Assembly: GCA_024500155.1 (NCBI GenBank)
Contig: CM044865.1
Coordinates: 31,265,501-31,329,500 of the forward strand
Reading direction: 5' to 3'
DNA length: 64,000 nucleotides
Source: Chenopodium formosanum
Taxonomy: Eukaryota > Streptophyta > Magnoliopsida > Caryophyllales > Amaranthaceae
Made by a program: the position numbers and the translations under genes. Positions 36,048-45,865 of this stretch are shown piece by piece (within the stretch, counting starts at the first letter, position 1; each line of letters opens with the position of its first letter). The notes under the pieces are model-generated. The model was not told where the DNA came from. It saw only the letters and a list, made by a program, of their open reading frames with translations, and ran no database searches.

Positions 36048-36302
36048 ACGATCTCTTATCAGGTCGATAACTTTATGTAATCAAGCCGATTACTAAATTA
36101 TGTCAAATTTCTTAGAGGGGATAACTGGCGTACCCAGGAACCCAATGAATATGTTGCAGAAAGCTAGCACAACCTCAACAGGTGACTGGGTGCTCTGGCG
36201 CCGCTGAAAAACCATCAGCGCCAGGCGCTGATATTGGCGCCAGGCGCCAAGCCTAATTTGTGACGCCAATGCATAGGGCTTGGCGCCAGCACAGGGATTT
36301 CC

Positions 36303-37170
36303 TTAAATACCCCTTTCCTCTTCATTTTGCTGGCTGCTCGTCGCGATTTTGCTCGAAAAAAGTCTGAATACTTCAATTGCTCGGTTCTTGCTTGTTTCTC
36401 AACCTAATTCGCTCAAATTTGTTGCTAATCAAAGCCCTTTTCATCTAATTTCCCGATCTATGTAAGTTTTCTTCAAACTCACATCAGTTTTTATGATTTC
36501 TTGGCAGGTTTATTCACAAATTTCATGAAAATTCGAAATTTATAATGCTCAATTTGCTTTGTTTATCAAGTTTTATGCCATGAAATTGCTTGATTATGTT
36601 TATATATTGCCTTGGGAGTAATTTGAGATTTGTTTGACTCAATTTGATGAAGAAATGAGCAATTTGCCATTGTTGGTTCTCCTAATGTCGTGAAGAACAA
36701 TGTGGCTTGTTCTTGAAATTTTTGCTAGTAATTCTTGTCCAATTCATCACAATAATTACCATAGTTTTGTAAGAAATTGTTTGACTGCTTGAAAAAATGT
36801 CGTTATGCTCAATTTGAATTTGTGCTCTATTTTAGTACAACGTACTCTGTTTTTGCGAGCACAGTATCATGCGACTAGGCGAACATTAGATACTATAGAA
36901 CCTTAATTTATGATAATTTTGCACAATGTAGCATGGCTAGACAGCGAGGCTCGGTTTCACGGTCCCGAAACACTAGATGGGAGCATGAGCCCGTGGAGGA
37001 CGACGCCGAGCCGTTCACTTCGCTTGGCCGACTTCCGGAGTGGGATGAGCGGACCCTGTTCTTCGCCCCTATCTACCACATTTCCGAGAGGGTGAGACGG
37101 GGCATCGCGCTCGGGAGGATGCGGCATCACGGCTCCGGGTGTGATGGTTTAGGCGATTTGTACAGGATGT
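36303..37170 (+). pseudogene. Antisense gene fragment in E with promoter-like leader
   Basis: Plus strand, opposite to E. A TATA-like TTAAATA lies at 36303-36309. A candidate leader intron runs from GTAAGT (36462) to an AG at 36930-36931, and the ATG at 36933 follows by one base. The frame reads MARQRGSVSRSRNTRWEHEP, then LPEWDERTLFFAPIYHISER and GIALGRMRHHGSG for about 80 codons, then runs into sequence antisense to E's protease region. I do not recognise the peptide. Extra antisense frames between pol and the 3' LTR are known in Tat elements, and element A has one in the same place, so this is probably the 5' part of such a gene, truncated when the RT-integrase part of E was lost. Confidence 0.6.
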
Positions 37171-37816
37171 ACATCGCTAGGGATTTCATCAGTGAAGTAG
37201 CAATCCAAGAAAATCTCGAATCCCGGTTGTCTTATGCCGTTTACAACAAATGGCTCGGGAAATTCATGGCATGGATAGTCCTCTCCTTCTTTTATGAACA
37301 GACCATTAAGCGTAAGAGGGTATTGATCTATTGGAATTGCTTTCTTTTGAATGCGAGCGTCCCTACGTGCTTTCAACTTTTCCTTGGCTCGCTTGAGATC
37401 TTTCCGAGTCAGTTTAAAACCAAGTCCGAAAGTATCTAACTTAGGGAGGCCAGGTGACTCCAGCGGTTTTGCCATTCCTTTCTTCTTTCCTAAAGTCATC
37501 CCGGAAAAGTGTCCTTGTTTCTTCAGCATGGCGTTGACAATCATGATAGAATGGGGGTCATGACAAAGAGGGGTCCTTTCATCCTCCTGGATTAAGGAGA
37601 CTTCTTCGTTAAAGCCCCATAAATCTTCATCATCTTCGTCGTGCTCTACATTAATGATTGGATTCTCTATGGATTTGATTCTCATAGGCGAAGCATCTAT
37701 AGTGATTGGAATTCCCCCAACTATAGCTTTTACTTGTTGGTGGAGAGATGAAGGGACGACCTTTAGATCATGAAGCCAAGGGAGTCCCAACAATAAGTTG
37801 AATGAAGCTTTGATGT
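37149..37816 (-). pseudogene. Element E protease, C-terminal part and linker
   Basis: The minus-strand frame continues E's protease after the F insertion: IKASFNLLLGLPWLHDLK is the conserved second protease block. It then runs through an acidic linker (EHDEDDEDLWGF) and a basic RKDLKRAKEKLKARRD stretch to a stop after HPVQIA at 37149. The first codons of the computed open frame (37889-37817) belong to F's LTR and are not part of E. RT should follow but does not. Confidence 0.8.
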
Positions 37817-38548
37817 GAATTATTGATCCGAAAATCAACAAAACACAAGGGATATGTTTAAGTCTAATTCTATACAGGAAATCCACCAAGAATTAAACAA
37901 AAACTAAGATTAATCAATTAAGAATCCACCTAATTAATCAATCCAAACGAATGTTTTAACTAAAACAAGCAAAATAGCAATTGATCGCAATCAACCAAAA
38001 CTCAAGTATGCAACTTAAGAAATAATCTGAATATTAATCTATGTATTTATTCGTGTGTTTACAGCCCTATTTATAGACTTAGTTTACCTACGAAGATTAG
38101 GACAAGTCCCTAATTCAATCCTAATTAAACTAGAATTCTAACTTGCTTGAAGAGCAAGCACCTTGGCGCACAAGCATACACCAAACTCCTTGGAGAACAA
38201 GCACACGCCTAAACTGATTTATTTTGCTAACTAACTGATTTTTAAAGCAATTAAATAAATAAATAAAAATTAAAGAACTAAATAAAGATTAAAGATCCTA
38301 ATGCTTGAACCAAGAAAAACCCTTTCAAGTGAAAGGTAAAAACTTGTAAGCAAAATCTAAGTAAAGAAAATTCAAGAAAGTTCAAGAAAGTGAACTAGAC
38401 TCCAAGAAAAACCACTAAGCAAACCGTGGCTTTGCTTTGATATCCAAGAAAGTGTCCATGCAATGCTTGGCTTGAATCAATGTTTAGGGATAAACTATCT
38501 TGATGCATGATAAGCAAATCTTCGAAGTTCTCCATGCTTAGACTTGCA
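37817..38548 (-). mobile_element. 3' LTR of F
   Basis: On the minus strand it begins TGCAAGTCTAAGC at 38548, right after a purine-rich AAAGAAGAGGAGGATGA that serves as a likely polypurine tract. It has a TATA box CTATAAATAGGG at about 38076-38066. The pol frame continues about 150 bases into it. It ends at the AAGCTTTGATGT duplication with ...AATAATTC rather than the usual CA. Confidence 0.8.
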
Positions 38549-41500
38549 TCATCCTCCTCTTCTTTGAAAGAATTTGTCCTCAAATCTCGAAGTTCTTCAT
38601 CAGGAATATACTTAGCCAAATCGCCAACATTGAATGTAGCACTAACTCCATATTCTTCCGGAAGTTCTAACTTATAAGCATTGTCATTGATCTTCTCAAT
38701 AATCTTGAAAGGACCTTCACTTCTAGGCATCAACTTATTCTTGCGTTTTCCTGGAAATCTTTCCTTTCTCAAATGTAACCATACCAAGTCTCCAACAGTG
38801 TAACTTTGTTGCTTTCTATGCTTGTTTGCTCTAGCTTTGTACATGTCATTTACTTTCTCTATTCTTGTTTGAACTTGAGCATGTAATTTCAGCATACTCT
38901 TCAACTTAGACTCGGCATCTTTGTGAATTAATTCACTCTTAGGCAATGGAACAAGATCAATTGGAAGTTTCGGATTGACTCCATAGACTACCTCAAAAGG
39001 ACTATGTTTGGTAGCATATGTAGGTGATCTATTATAAGCAAACTCCGCATGAGCTAACTTGATGTCCCAATCCTTTTGTGTCTTACTCACTAACCCACGC
39101 AAAAGCGCACCAAGAGTACGATTAGTAACCTCGGTTTGTCCATCAGTTTGTGGATGGTAAGATGTACTAAAGAGCAATTTAGTTCCCACAAGCTTCCATA
39201 GAGACTTCCAAAAGAAACTCATGAACTTTGTATCTCGATCACTCACAATAGTTTTCGGAATTCCATGCAATCTAACAATCTCTTTGAAGTATAATTCCGC
39301 CACTTTCAAAGCATCATTCACTTTGTGACAAGGAACAAAATGAGCCATCTTAGAGAACCTATCCACAACAACCATAATAGAGTCTTTCCCCCGTTGTGTT
39401 CTCGGCAATCCCACAATAAAATCCATAGAAATATCTTCCCAAGGTGAATCTGGAACAGGTAAAGGAGTATACAAGCCTTGATGCAAAGTAGCCTTCGCTT
39501 TTTGACAAGTTGCACACCTAGAAATAACTAGTTGCACATCCGTGAGCATCTTAGGCCAATAGAAGTGTTCTTGTAACATACTCAAGGTCTTTGTAATGCC
39601 AAAGTGACCAGCAATTCCTCCCCCATGAGCTTCTCTAACAACTAGCTCTCTAATAGAACACTTAGGAAGACAAAGTCGATTTCCTTTGAAAAGAAAACCA
39701 TCTTGCAGAAAATAAGAACCCACGACTCCTTTAGAACACTCTTCAATCAATGTAGCAAAATCATCATCACCTTTGTAGTATTCTTTGATCAATTCAAAAC
39801 CAAGTAGCTTGCTATTTAGAATTCCAATCAAAGTGTATCTTCTAGATAATGCATCAGCCACAACATTCGATTTCCCTTCTTTGTACCTTGAAGAAAAATT
39901 AAATGATTGTAAAAATTCAACCCCCGTAGCATGTCTAGGATTGAGCTTTTGTTGTCCATGTATGTACTTCAATGCTTCATGATCAGAATGCAACACAAAG
40001 TGATTAGGTCGGAGATAATGGCTCCAATGATCTAAAGCTCTAACAATGGCATAGAACTCTTTATCATAAGTAGAATAGTTCAATCGAGCTCCTCCCAATT
40101 TCTCACTGAAATATGCAATAGGCCTCTTCTTTTGGAGTAAAACTGCTCCAATTCCAACTCCACTAGCATCGGTTTCAACTTCAAAAGGACTTGAGAAATC
40201 TAGTAACGCAAGTATAGGTGCTTCACATAGCTTCTTTTTAACCAACTCAAACGCACTTTGAGCTTCTTTAGTCCATTCGAATTTACCCTTGTCCTTCTTC
40301 AAACATTCGGTCATAGGCGCCACAATACTTGAGAAATTCTTGACAAATCTTCTATAGAACGAAGCTAGACCATGAAAAGACCTTACTTCACTCATATTAG
40401 TAGGAATAGGCCAAGTTTTGATAGCCTCTACTTTCGAATGATCAACTGAAACTCCATCTTTTGATACAACATAACCAAGAAAAGTAACACTAGGCACTAA
40501 GAAGTAGCATTTTTCAAGCTTAGCATAGAGTTTCTTCTCTCTTAACACTTCAAACACACTTGTTAGATGATTTAAATGATCATGCAAATTTTTAGAGTAT
40601 ATCAGAATATCATCTAAATAAACAACAACAAACTTGCCAAGGAAAGGTTTAAGTACCTCATGCATCAACCTCATGAAAGTGCTAGGTGCATTAGTGAGTC
40701 CAAACGGCATCACCAACCATTCATACAACCCTAACTTAGTCTTGAATGTTGTTTTCCACTCATCTCCTTCTCTCATTCGAATTTGATGATAACCACTCAT
40801 AAGATCAATCTTAGAAAACAACTTTGAACCATGTAGTTCATCAAGTAGATCATCTAACCTTGGAATAGGAAATCGGTATTTGATAGTGATGTTATTCACA
40901 CTCCTACTATCAATACACATGCGCCAACTCCCATCTTTCTTTGGGACAAGTAAAGTAGGCACAACACAAGGGCTCATACCTTCCCTCACGTATCCTCTAG
41001 CCATAAGCTCTTCAATTTGCCTTTGCATCTCCTTTGTTTCTTCCGGATTACTTCTATAGGCTGCCTTATTAGGTAATGATGCTCCCGGAATCAAGTCAAT
41101 TTGATGCTCTATCCCACGAATAGGAGGTAGTCCCGGAGGTAATTCCTTAGGAAAGACATCCTTGAATTCTTCTAAAACAGATTCCAATTCATACGACCTC
41201 TTTGCTTGTTTATCTTGATCAATTCGAATCTCATTAGAAACAAGTATATATACCACATTGTTGCTGCAAATCTCTTTTTCTAATTCCCTCTCACTAATCA
41301 AATAAGAACTCTTCGAATTAGAGGTAACATTAGAAGACTTGTTGCTTATCAAAGGTTTTAAAGCAACCGGTCTCTCTTTTTCTCCTTTTCTCACAACATA
41401 CACATTAGTCCTTCCATCAAACTTCACCAATCTATCATATTGCCAAGGACGGCCTAATAGTATATGACAAGCATCCATAGGACAAACATCACACAAAACT

Positions 41501-41688
41501 TTATCATGAAATTTACCAATTGAAAAGGAGATTAAGGCTTGTTTAGTTACCTTAACATCACTCGAATTATTAAGCCAATGAAGCTTATAAGGGCTTGGAT
41601 GTTCAGTAGTTGGCCACTTCAATTTGTCTACCAAAGTAGTAGATACCACATTAGTGCAACTCCCCGTGTCTATGATCATATCACACAA
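38395..41688 (-). CDS. Element F pol polyprotein (PR-RT-RH-INT), open
   Basis: A 1097-codon frame without interruption, counted from its first ATG; it is in frame with gag, 15 codons downstream of one TAA. Protease: IIDTGSCTNVV, active site DTGS at residues 7-10. RT: KKDGSWRMCIDSRSVN near 250 and catalytic YLDD at 357-360. RNase H: Asp of DASG at 507, Glu near 544, Asp569 in HSDHEAL and ADALSR near 611. Integrase: zinc-binding H688, H695, C725, C728 and catalytic D756, D817, E853 (D-x35-E), then a GPF module near 992. No clear chromodomain. The last 50 codons lie in the 3' LTR, as reported for CRM-group chromoviruses. All catalytic residues are present, so the enzymes look functional. Confidence 0.92.
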   Translation of the reverse strand: MCDMIIDTGSCTNVVSTTLVDKLKWPTTEHPSPYKLHWLNNSSDVKVTKQALISFSIGKFHDKVLCDVCPMDACHILLGRPWQYDRLVKFDGRTNVYVVRKGEKERPVALKPLISNKSSNVTSNSKSSYLISERELEKEICSNNVVYILVSNEIRIDQDKQAKRSYELESVLEEFKDVFPKELPPGLPPIRGIEHQIDLIPGASLPNKAAYRSNPEETKEMQRQIEELMARGYVREGMSPCVVPTLLVPKKDGSWRMCIDSRSVNNITIKYRFPIPRLDDLLDELHGSKLFSKIDLMSGYHQIRMREGDEWKTTFKTKLGLYEWLVMPFGLTNAPSTFMRLMHEVLKPFLGKFVVVYLDDILIYSKNLHDHLNHLTSVFEVLREKKLYAKLEKCYFLVPSVTFLGYVVSKDGVSVDHSKVEAIKTWPIPTNMSEVRSFHGLASFYRRFVKNFSSIVAPMTECLKKDKGKFEWTKEAQSAFELVKKKLCEAPILALLDFSSPFEVETDASGVGIGAVLLQKKRPIAYFSEKLGGARLNYSTYDKEFYAIVRALDHWSHYLRPNHFVLHSDHEALKYIHGQQKLNPRHATGVEFLQSFNFSSRYKEGKSNVVADALSRRYTLIGILNSKLLGFELIKEYYKGDDDFATLIEECSKGVVGSYFLQDGFLFKGNRLCLPKCSIRELVVREAHGGGIAGHFGITKTLSMLQEHFYWPKMLTDVQLVISRCATCQKAKATLHQGLYTPLPVPDSPWEDISMDFIVGLPRTQRGKDSIMVVVDRFSKMAHFVPCHKVNDALKVAELYFKEIVRLHGIPKTIVSDRDTKFMSFFWKSLWKLVGTKLLFSTSYHPQTDGQTEVTNRTLGALLRGLVSKTQKDWDIKLAHAEFAYNRSPTYATKHSPFEVVYGVNPKLPIDLVPLPKSELIHKDAESKLKSMLKLHAQVQTRIEKVNDMYKARANKHRKQQSYTVGDLVWLHLRKERFPGKRKNKLMPRSEGPFKIIEKINDNAYKLELPEEYGVSATFNVGDLAKYIPDEELRDLRTNSFKEEEDDASLSMENFEDLLIMHQDSLSLNIDSSQALHGHFLGYQSKATVCLVVFLGV

Positions 41689-41730
41689 CCTATCTTCTAC
41701 CTTGCACCTTGTAAGAAAGATTTTCGCCCT

Positions 41731-42882
41731 TTAATTGTTTTCGATAGGTACGGTTTTAGAGTGTAGCGCCCTTCTTAGAACCAAACTTTGACCATGAGTC
41801 TCGGGATCAATTTCGTCAATATGCCTCTCCTCTTCTTCAAAGTTTTCCTCTTCGTTCTTTTCTTCATTGTCACTACCTTGCTCACACTTAGCTTGTTCTT
41901 GTTCCCACTCTTGAGCAGTCATTACTCTTTTTGATGGACAATTAGTTGCAATGTGACCAACACTACCACACTTGAAGCACTTCCTATCTTCAACAAGCTT
42001 TTTAGGAGCTTCAAACTTTGATTTAGTCTCCTTGTAGTTCGAACTAGAACCACTTTTCTCCAAGCTGTTCTTCTCAAAAGGTTTAGTGAAACCTTTTACA
42101 AAGGGCTTAGTGTACGTCCCTTTCTTCCCCTTTATCTGTTTTTCAACTTTCAAAGCTACCTTGCAAACATCCTCAAAGGACCAATATTGTTGCAATTCAA
42201 CTTTTTCAGCAATATTATCATTTAACCCCGAAATAAATCTAGCAATCTTATGCTCAACAATCTCTTCTAAGCCACATAGCATGCATAACTTTTCAAATTC
42301 ACCAATATAATTCTCAACAGTCATAGAATTTTGTTTAAAAAGTTGCATCTTAAGATAAACATCTTGAATATAATCACTAGGTACGAACCTTTTATTCATG
42401 TGCTTCTTGAGTTGTTCCCAAGTTGAGATTCTTGCACGCCCCTCCTTATGCCTTTTCTTCTTTAGATTATCATACCAAAGACTAGCATAACCGGTCAGTT
42501 TTAATTCAGCCAATTTGCATCTTTTCCTTTCATCATACTCCTTGTAATCAAAAAGTATCTCGGCCCTTCTAATCCACTCAAAGTATTTTTCAGGTTCATT
42601 CATACTCCCATTGAATTCGGGAAGATCTAATCTAAGGTTCCTATCATCATCCTTTGGTCGATCTCTCCTCCTAGGCCTTGGTGATTCATCACTTGAGGAA
42701 TAATTATTTCGTGGCCTCCTTGGGTTCCTCCTTGGTTGTTCTTCCTCACTTGAACCAGAATTAGGGTTAGAATTCCCTTTCCTTGAAGAATCTCCAGCAA
42801 GAGTATCAAGCCTTTTTAATATCTCATCCATCCTTGCTGCCAACTCGTCAATTCGCCTATCTCGTCTAAGATTTTGAACCAA
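41731..42882 (-). CDS. Element F gag ORF
   Basis: An open frame of 383 codons ending at TAA 41731; the first ATG in frame is at about 42831 (MDEILKRLDTL). An Arg/Pro/Ser-rich N-terminus precedes the capsid-like part: LRLDLPEFNGSMNEPEKYFEWIRRAE, then LAELKLTGYASLWYDNLKKKRHKEG and WEQLKKHMNKRFVPSDYIQD. A zinc knuckle CFKCGSVGHIATNC (C-x2-C-x4-H-x4-C) sits near residue 300. The C-terminus is very acidic. Chromoviruses usually have one gag-pol frame, so the single TAA is either a nonsense mutation (for example CAA to TAA) or a readthrough point. Confidence 0.88.
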   Translation of the reverse strand: MVQNLRRDRRIDELAARMDEILKRLDTLAGDSSRKGNSNPNSGSSEEEQPRRNPRRPRNNYSSSDESPRPRRRDRPKDDDRNLRLDLPEFNGSMNEPEKYFEWIRRAEILFDYKEYDERKRCKLAELKLTGYASLWYDNLKKKRHKEGRARISTWEQLKKHMNKRFVPSDYIQDVYLKMQLFKQNSMTVENYIGEFEKLCMLCGLEEIVEHKIARFISGLNDNIAEKVELQQYWSFEDVCKVALKVEKQIKGKKGTYTKPFVKGFTKPFEKNSLEKSGSSSNYKETKSKFEAPKKLVEDRKCFKCGSVGHIATNCPSKRVMTAQEWEQEQAKCEQGSDNEEKNEEENFEEEERHIDEIDPETHGQSLVLRRALHSKTVPIENN

Positions 42883-43435
42883 AACTCAAGTATGCAACTT
42901 AAGAAATAATCTGAATATTAATCTATGTATTTATTCGTGTGTTTACAGCCCTATTTATAAGACTTAGTTTACCTAGGAAGATTAGGACAAGTCCCTAATT
43001 CAATCCTAATTAAACTAGAATTCTAACTTGCTTGAAGAGCAAGCACCTTGGCGCACAAGCATACACCAAACTCCTTGGAGAACAAGCACACGCCTAAACT
43101 GATTTATTTTGCTAACTAACTGATTTTTAAAGCAATTAAATAAATAAATAAAAATTAAAGAACTAAATAAAGATTAAAGATCCTAATGCTTGAACCAAGA
43201 AAAACCCTTTCAAGTGAAAGGTAAAAACTTGTAAGCAAAATCTAAGTAAAGAAAATTCAAGAAAGTTCAAGAAAGTGAACTAGACTCCAAGAAAAACCAC
43301 TAAGCAAACCGTGGCTTTGCTTTGATATCCAAGAAAGTGTCCATGCAATGCTTGGCTTGAATCAATGTTTAGGGATAAACTATCTTGATGCATGATAAGC
43401 AAATCTTCGAAGTTCTCCATGCTTAGACTTGCATC
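42877..43435 (-). mobile_element. 5' LTR of F, lacking its last 176 bases
   Basis: Matches 37993-38550 with about two differences. On the minus strand it runs from TGCAAGTC (43433) to GAGTTTTGGTT (42877), where the sequence jumps straight to the gag frame; the 3' LTR continues with GATTGCGATC. The rest of the LTR, any PBS and the untranslated leader are missing. Confidence 0.85.
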
Positions 43436-43447
43436 AAGCTTTGATGT

Positions 43448-43847
43448 CCACTACTTGGAAAATAGTAGCATGTTCTATTGCTCCTGCCGTTACATTTAGG
43501 GTAATTTTGTAAAGAGCTTGACGACAAGTATTATCGTAGGCTCTTATTCCTTGTGTGGACGGAGTTAAGTCTTCATCCCTTATGCCGAGCATCCTCGCAG
43601 TTCTAAGTGGACATACATTGATAGCCGATCCGTTGTCTATAAGAGTCATAGGAACATTCATCCTTTTGCAAACAACCGTGAAGTTTAATGCCTTGTAATG
43701 TTTGTCACCTTCTGGGGGTAAATCTTTGTCAGAAAAATTGATCAAATTAATCGGACTAGGAAGGTCACTTTTGAGGAAGTTGGCTATTCCCTCAGGAGTA
43801 GTGTCAGAATCTATCCCGATTTTATCCAAGGCATTCATTACAGCCAA
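43448..43847 (-). pseudogene. Element E protease, N-terminal part
   Basis: The minus-strand frame (from 43847) reads LNFTVVCKRMNVPMTLIDNGSAINVCPLRTARMLG, a retropepsin core with the active-site Thr replaced (DNGSA instead of DTGSA), then ITLNVTAGAIEHATIFQVVDIKA at the F insertion. It continues at 37816 on the other side. The upstream start is in the gag frame. With Asn in place of Thr and a large insertion it cannot work. Confidence 0.82.
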
Positions 43848-43885
43848 CCTATGCTCTCGAGATGTTGCCAGAAGTTTTCACACAT

Positions 43886-45865
43886 TCATCTCAACTTTTG
43901 TCTTCTTAAGCTGTTTAACAATGTCATTGTCTTTGATGATAGGTATGGGAACTTGGTGTATGGTTGGCATAGGTTGTGTTGAAATAGGAGGTTGCGTTCT
44001 CTCTCAGATCTTGTGAGGACATCTATCGATGAATCTTCTTCACCCCAAATGTCATCTGTGGTGTATGACACAAAAGGTGAAGGTCCTACTATGTCATTTA
44101 CATAGACATCTTCTTCATCACTGTCCCAAACTCCATTAATAGTTGTATCCTCTTCTTGTTGAACTTGGACTAGTTTCTTTTCATTAATCATTTTCTGTAC
44201 CAAATCTTTGAATTTGAAATAGTTTTCTATAGTGTGACCCCCTGATTGATGATACTGACAGTAATATCTATCTGTCCTTTTTAATGACTCGAATGGTCTC
44301 GGTTCAAGAGGTTTGACCTCGCCAGTCTCGGAGAGCATTTCAAACATTTGCGCATATGGGATCCCAATCGGAGTGTAGATTCTATTGCTCTTCTTGGGTT
44401 TTTCAATGACTTGTAAGGGAAAGTGCTTTGCCTCATAAGTCGTTCTCACTGGTTTGAATTCTTTTTTAGGTTCTTCTTTTGGAAGTGGAAGCTCATCATA
44501 TTTCTTATGGAGTTCGTTCATAACTTTGAGAGCTTTGCGTAGTAGTTGCGATACCTCCCTCATAGACAGTGTGAGCAGTTGTATATCATCTTTATTCGCC
44601 GGTTCTGGAAGGTTATCCTTGACATCGAAAAAGATCTCCTCTTCTTTTTCTATGGCATTGATTTCTTTGACAAGTCTAATGAGAGAGGAGAGGTCAACCT
44701 CGTTTTCCTCATCGGAGATAGCCAGGGTATGAGATAAAGGTGCATTGTCAATTCTTGGCTTCATACTGGCAGGGGGCAATGGCAGCTTGTTATTGTCGAT
44801 TAGGTCTTGGATAGCTTCCTTAAGCTTCCAACAACTGTCAGTGAGATGGCCCCTACCTTGGTGACACCTGCAGTGTGCATTGGGGTTCCACTTAACCGAC
44901 CTCTTCTCAACTGGTGGGTCCCCAAATGGTCCAATAGGAGTTATAAGACCTTTTGCATTTAATCGATCAAATGCGGTGTCATAACTCATGCCAATAGGGG
45001 TGAAGTTCCTGCTAAATGGTTTTTTTTGTCCTTGGTTGTTCATGACAAGGACTTCTCCTAAATTAAAGGTGCTAACATTATTTGAGTGGGCGGTTTTGGA
45101 AGAAGAAGGATTGTCGTTCTTCTTTCCTTTCTAGCCACTGTTGGAGTTATTGTTGGCAGCTTTTAACTTAGCCAAGTCATCTTCAATATTGATCCCAATG
45201 TCATAAACGGCCTTGAAGGTATGGAGATTATTTTGATACTTGAGATGCTTGGAATATTTTTCTTAGAGATTTTTGATAAACAGTCTCACAGACTCTTTTT
45301 CACTTGGCCCCTTAATCATCTTTGCTGAGGTTTCTCTCCATTTGTTAAAGAAAGAGGTGAAACCTTCATTCTCTTTCTGTTTGAGGATTTCAAGTTCTAT
45401 ATGGTCAGTCTCGACTTGAATGTTGCACTTGTACCTATCAATGAAAGCGTTTGCTATAGACTCCCAGGTAGAGGTTTTTTCCTTCTCGAGAGAAAAGAAC
45501 CATTGTTGGCAAACGGTCTCGAGAGATAGTGAGAACAGAGAAGGGAAGACCTTCTTATCGATATTCTTGATACTCATGATTGTTTCAAATGCTCTTAAAT
45601 GAAAGTAAGGGTTGTCAATTGCTTTGAATTTTGGGATCTCGTTGGCGCTGAACTTCTGCGGAAGAAGCTCTTTGTCCACCGAGACCCCTTGTGATGTAAG
45701 CTCTTGAAACTTGTAGTCGCTAGACAACTTTCTCAGACTCTCTTGCATGAGGTCCATCTGTTGTTGCTTCACGGGATCATCAAACTTGAGTGCGAGAATA
45801 TTCAGTGTCTCAGTCACAGTAGCCAGTTGGTTCTTAAGATCATTGACTTCTTCTTGTGTTGCCAT
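43886..45865 (-). pseudogene. Element E gag
   Basis: The likely start is ATG 45865 (MATQEEVNDLKNQLATV), matching D's gag start (MATKEDIENINKS). The capsid-like part reads EIPKFKAIDNPYFHLRAFETI, TVCQQWFFSLEKEKTSTWESIANAFIDRY and ILKQKENEGFTSFFNKWRETS. The C-terminal half (45043-43886) has two Cys/His motifs, HCRCHQGRGHLTDSC and YYCQYHQSGGHTIENY. TAA at about 45260 replaces a likely Gln codon and TAG near 45134 a likely Trp codon; a frameshift near 43880 separates it from protease. Confidence 0.83.

Larger units (their letters stand above)
35292..36302 (-). mobile_element. 3' internal region of E
   Basis: Next to the 3' LTR, minus strand AAAGTAGGGGCTTC is the likely polypurine tract. The rest holds two tandem-repeat blocks (35570-36047) and a GGCGCC cluster at 36185-36295, directly upstream of the antisense promoter at 36303. 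Confidence 0.7.
37817..43435 (-). mobile_element. CRM-like Ty3 chromovirus F, young, nested in E protease
   Basis: Inserted in the codons for VVDIKASF of E's protease. The 12-base AAGCTTTGATGT occurs on both sides (37805-37816 and 43436-43447), longer than the 5 bp usual for integrase. The repeated LTR parts (37993-38550 and 42877-43435) differ by only two changes by eye, so it is recent. Order on minus: 5' LTR, gag, one stop, pol (protease, RT, RNase H, integrase), 3' LTR. The 3' LTR extends about 176 bases (37817-37992) beyond the part found in the 5' LTR, and no tRNA-type PBS is seen before gag. Assignment to the CRM group rests on the protein style and on pol running into the LTR. Confidence 0.88.

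Noticed and set aside
37817..37889. N-terminal 24 codons of the frame 37889-37149
   Set aside because: They come from F's LTR fused by insertion to E's protease; a chance chimera, not a start.
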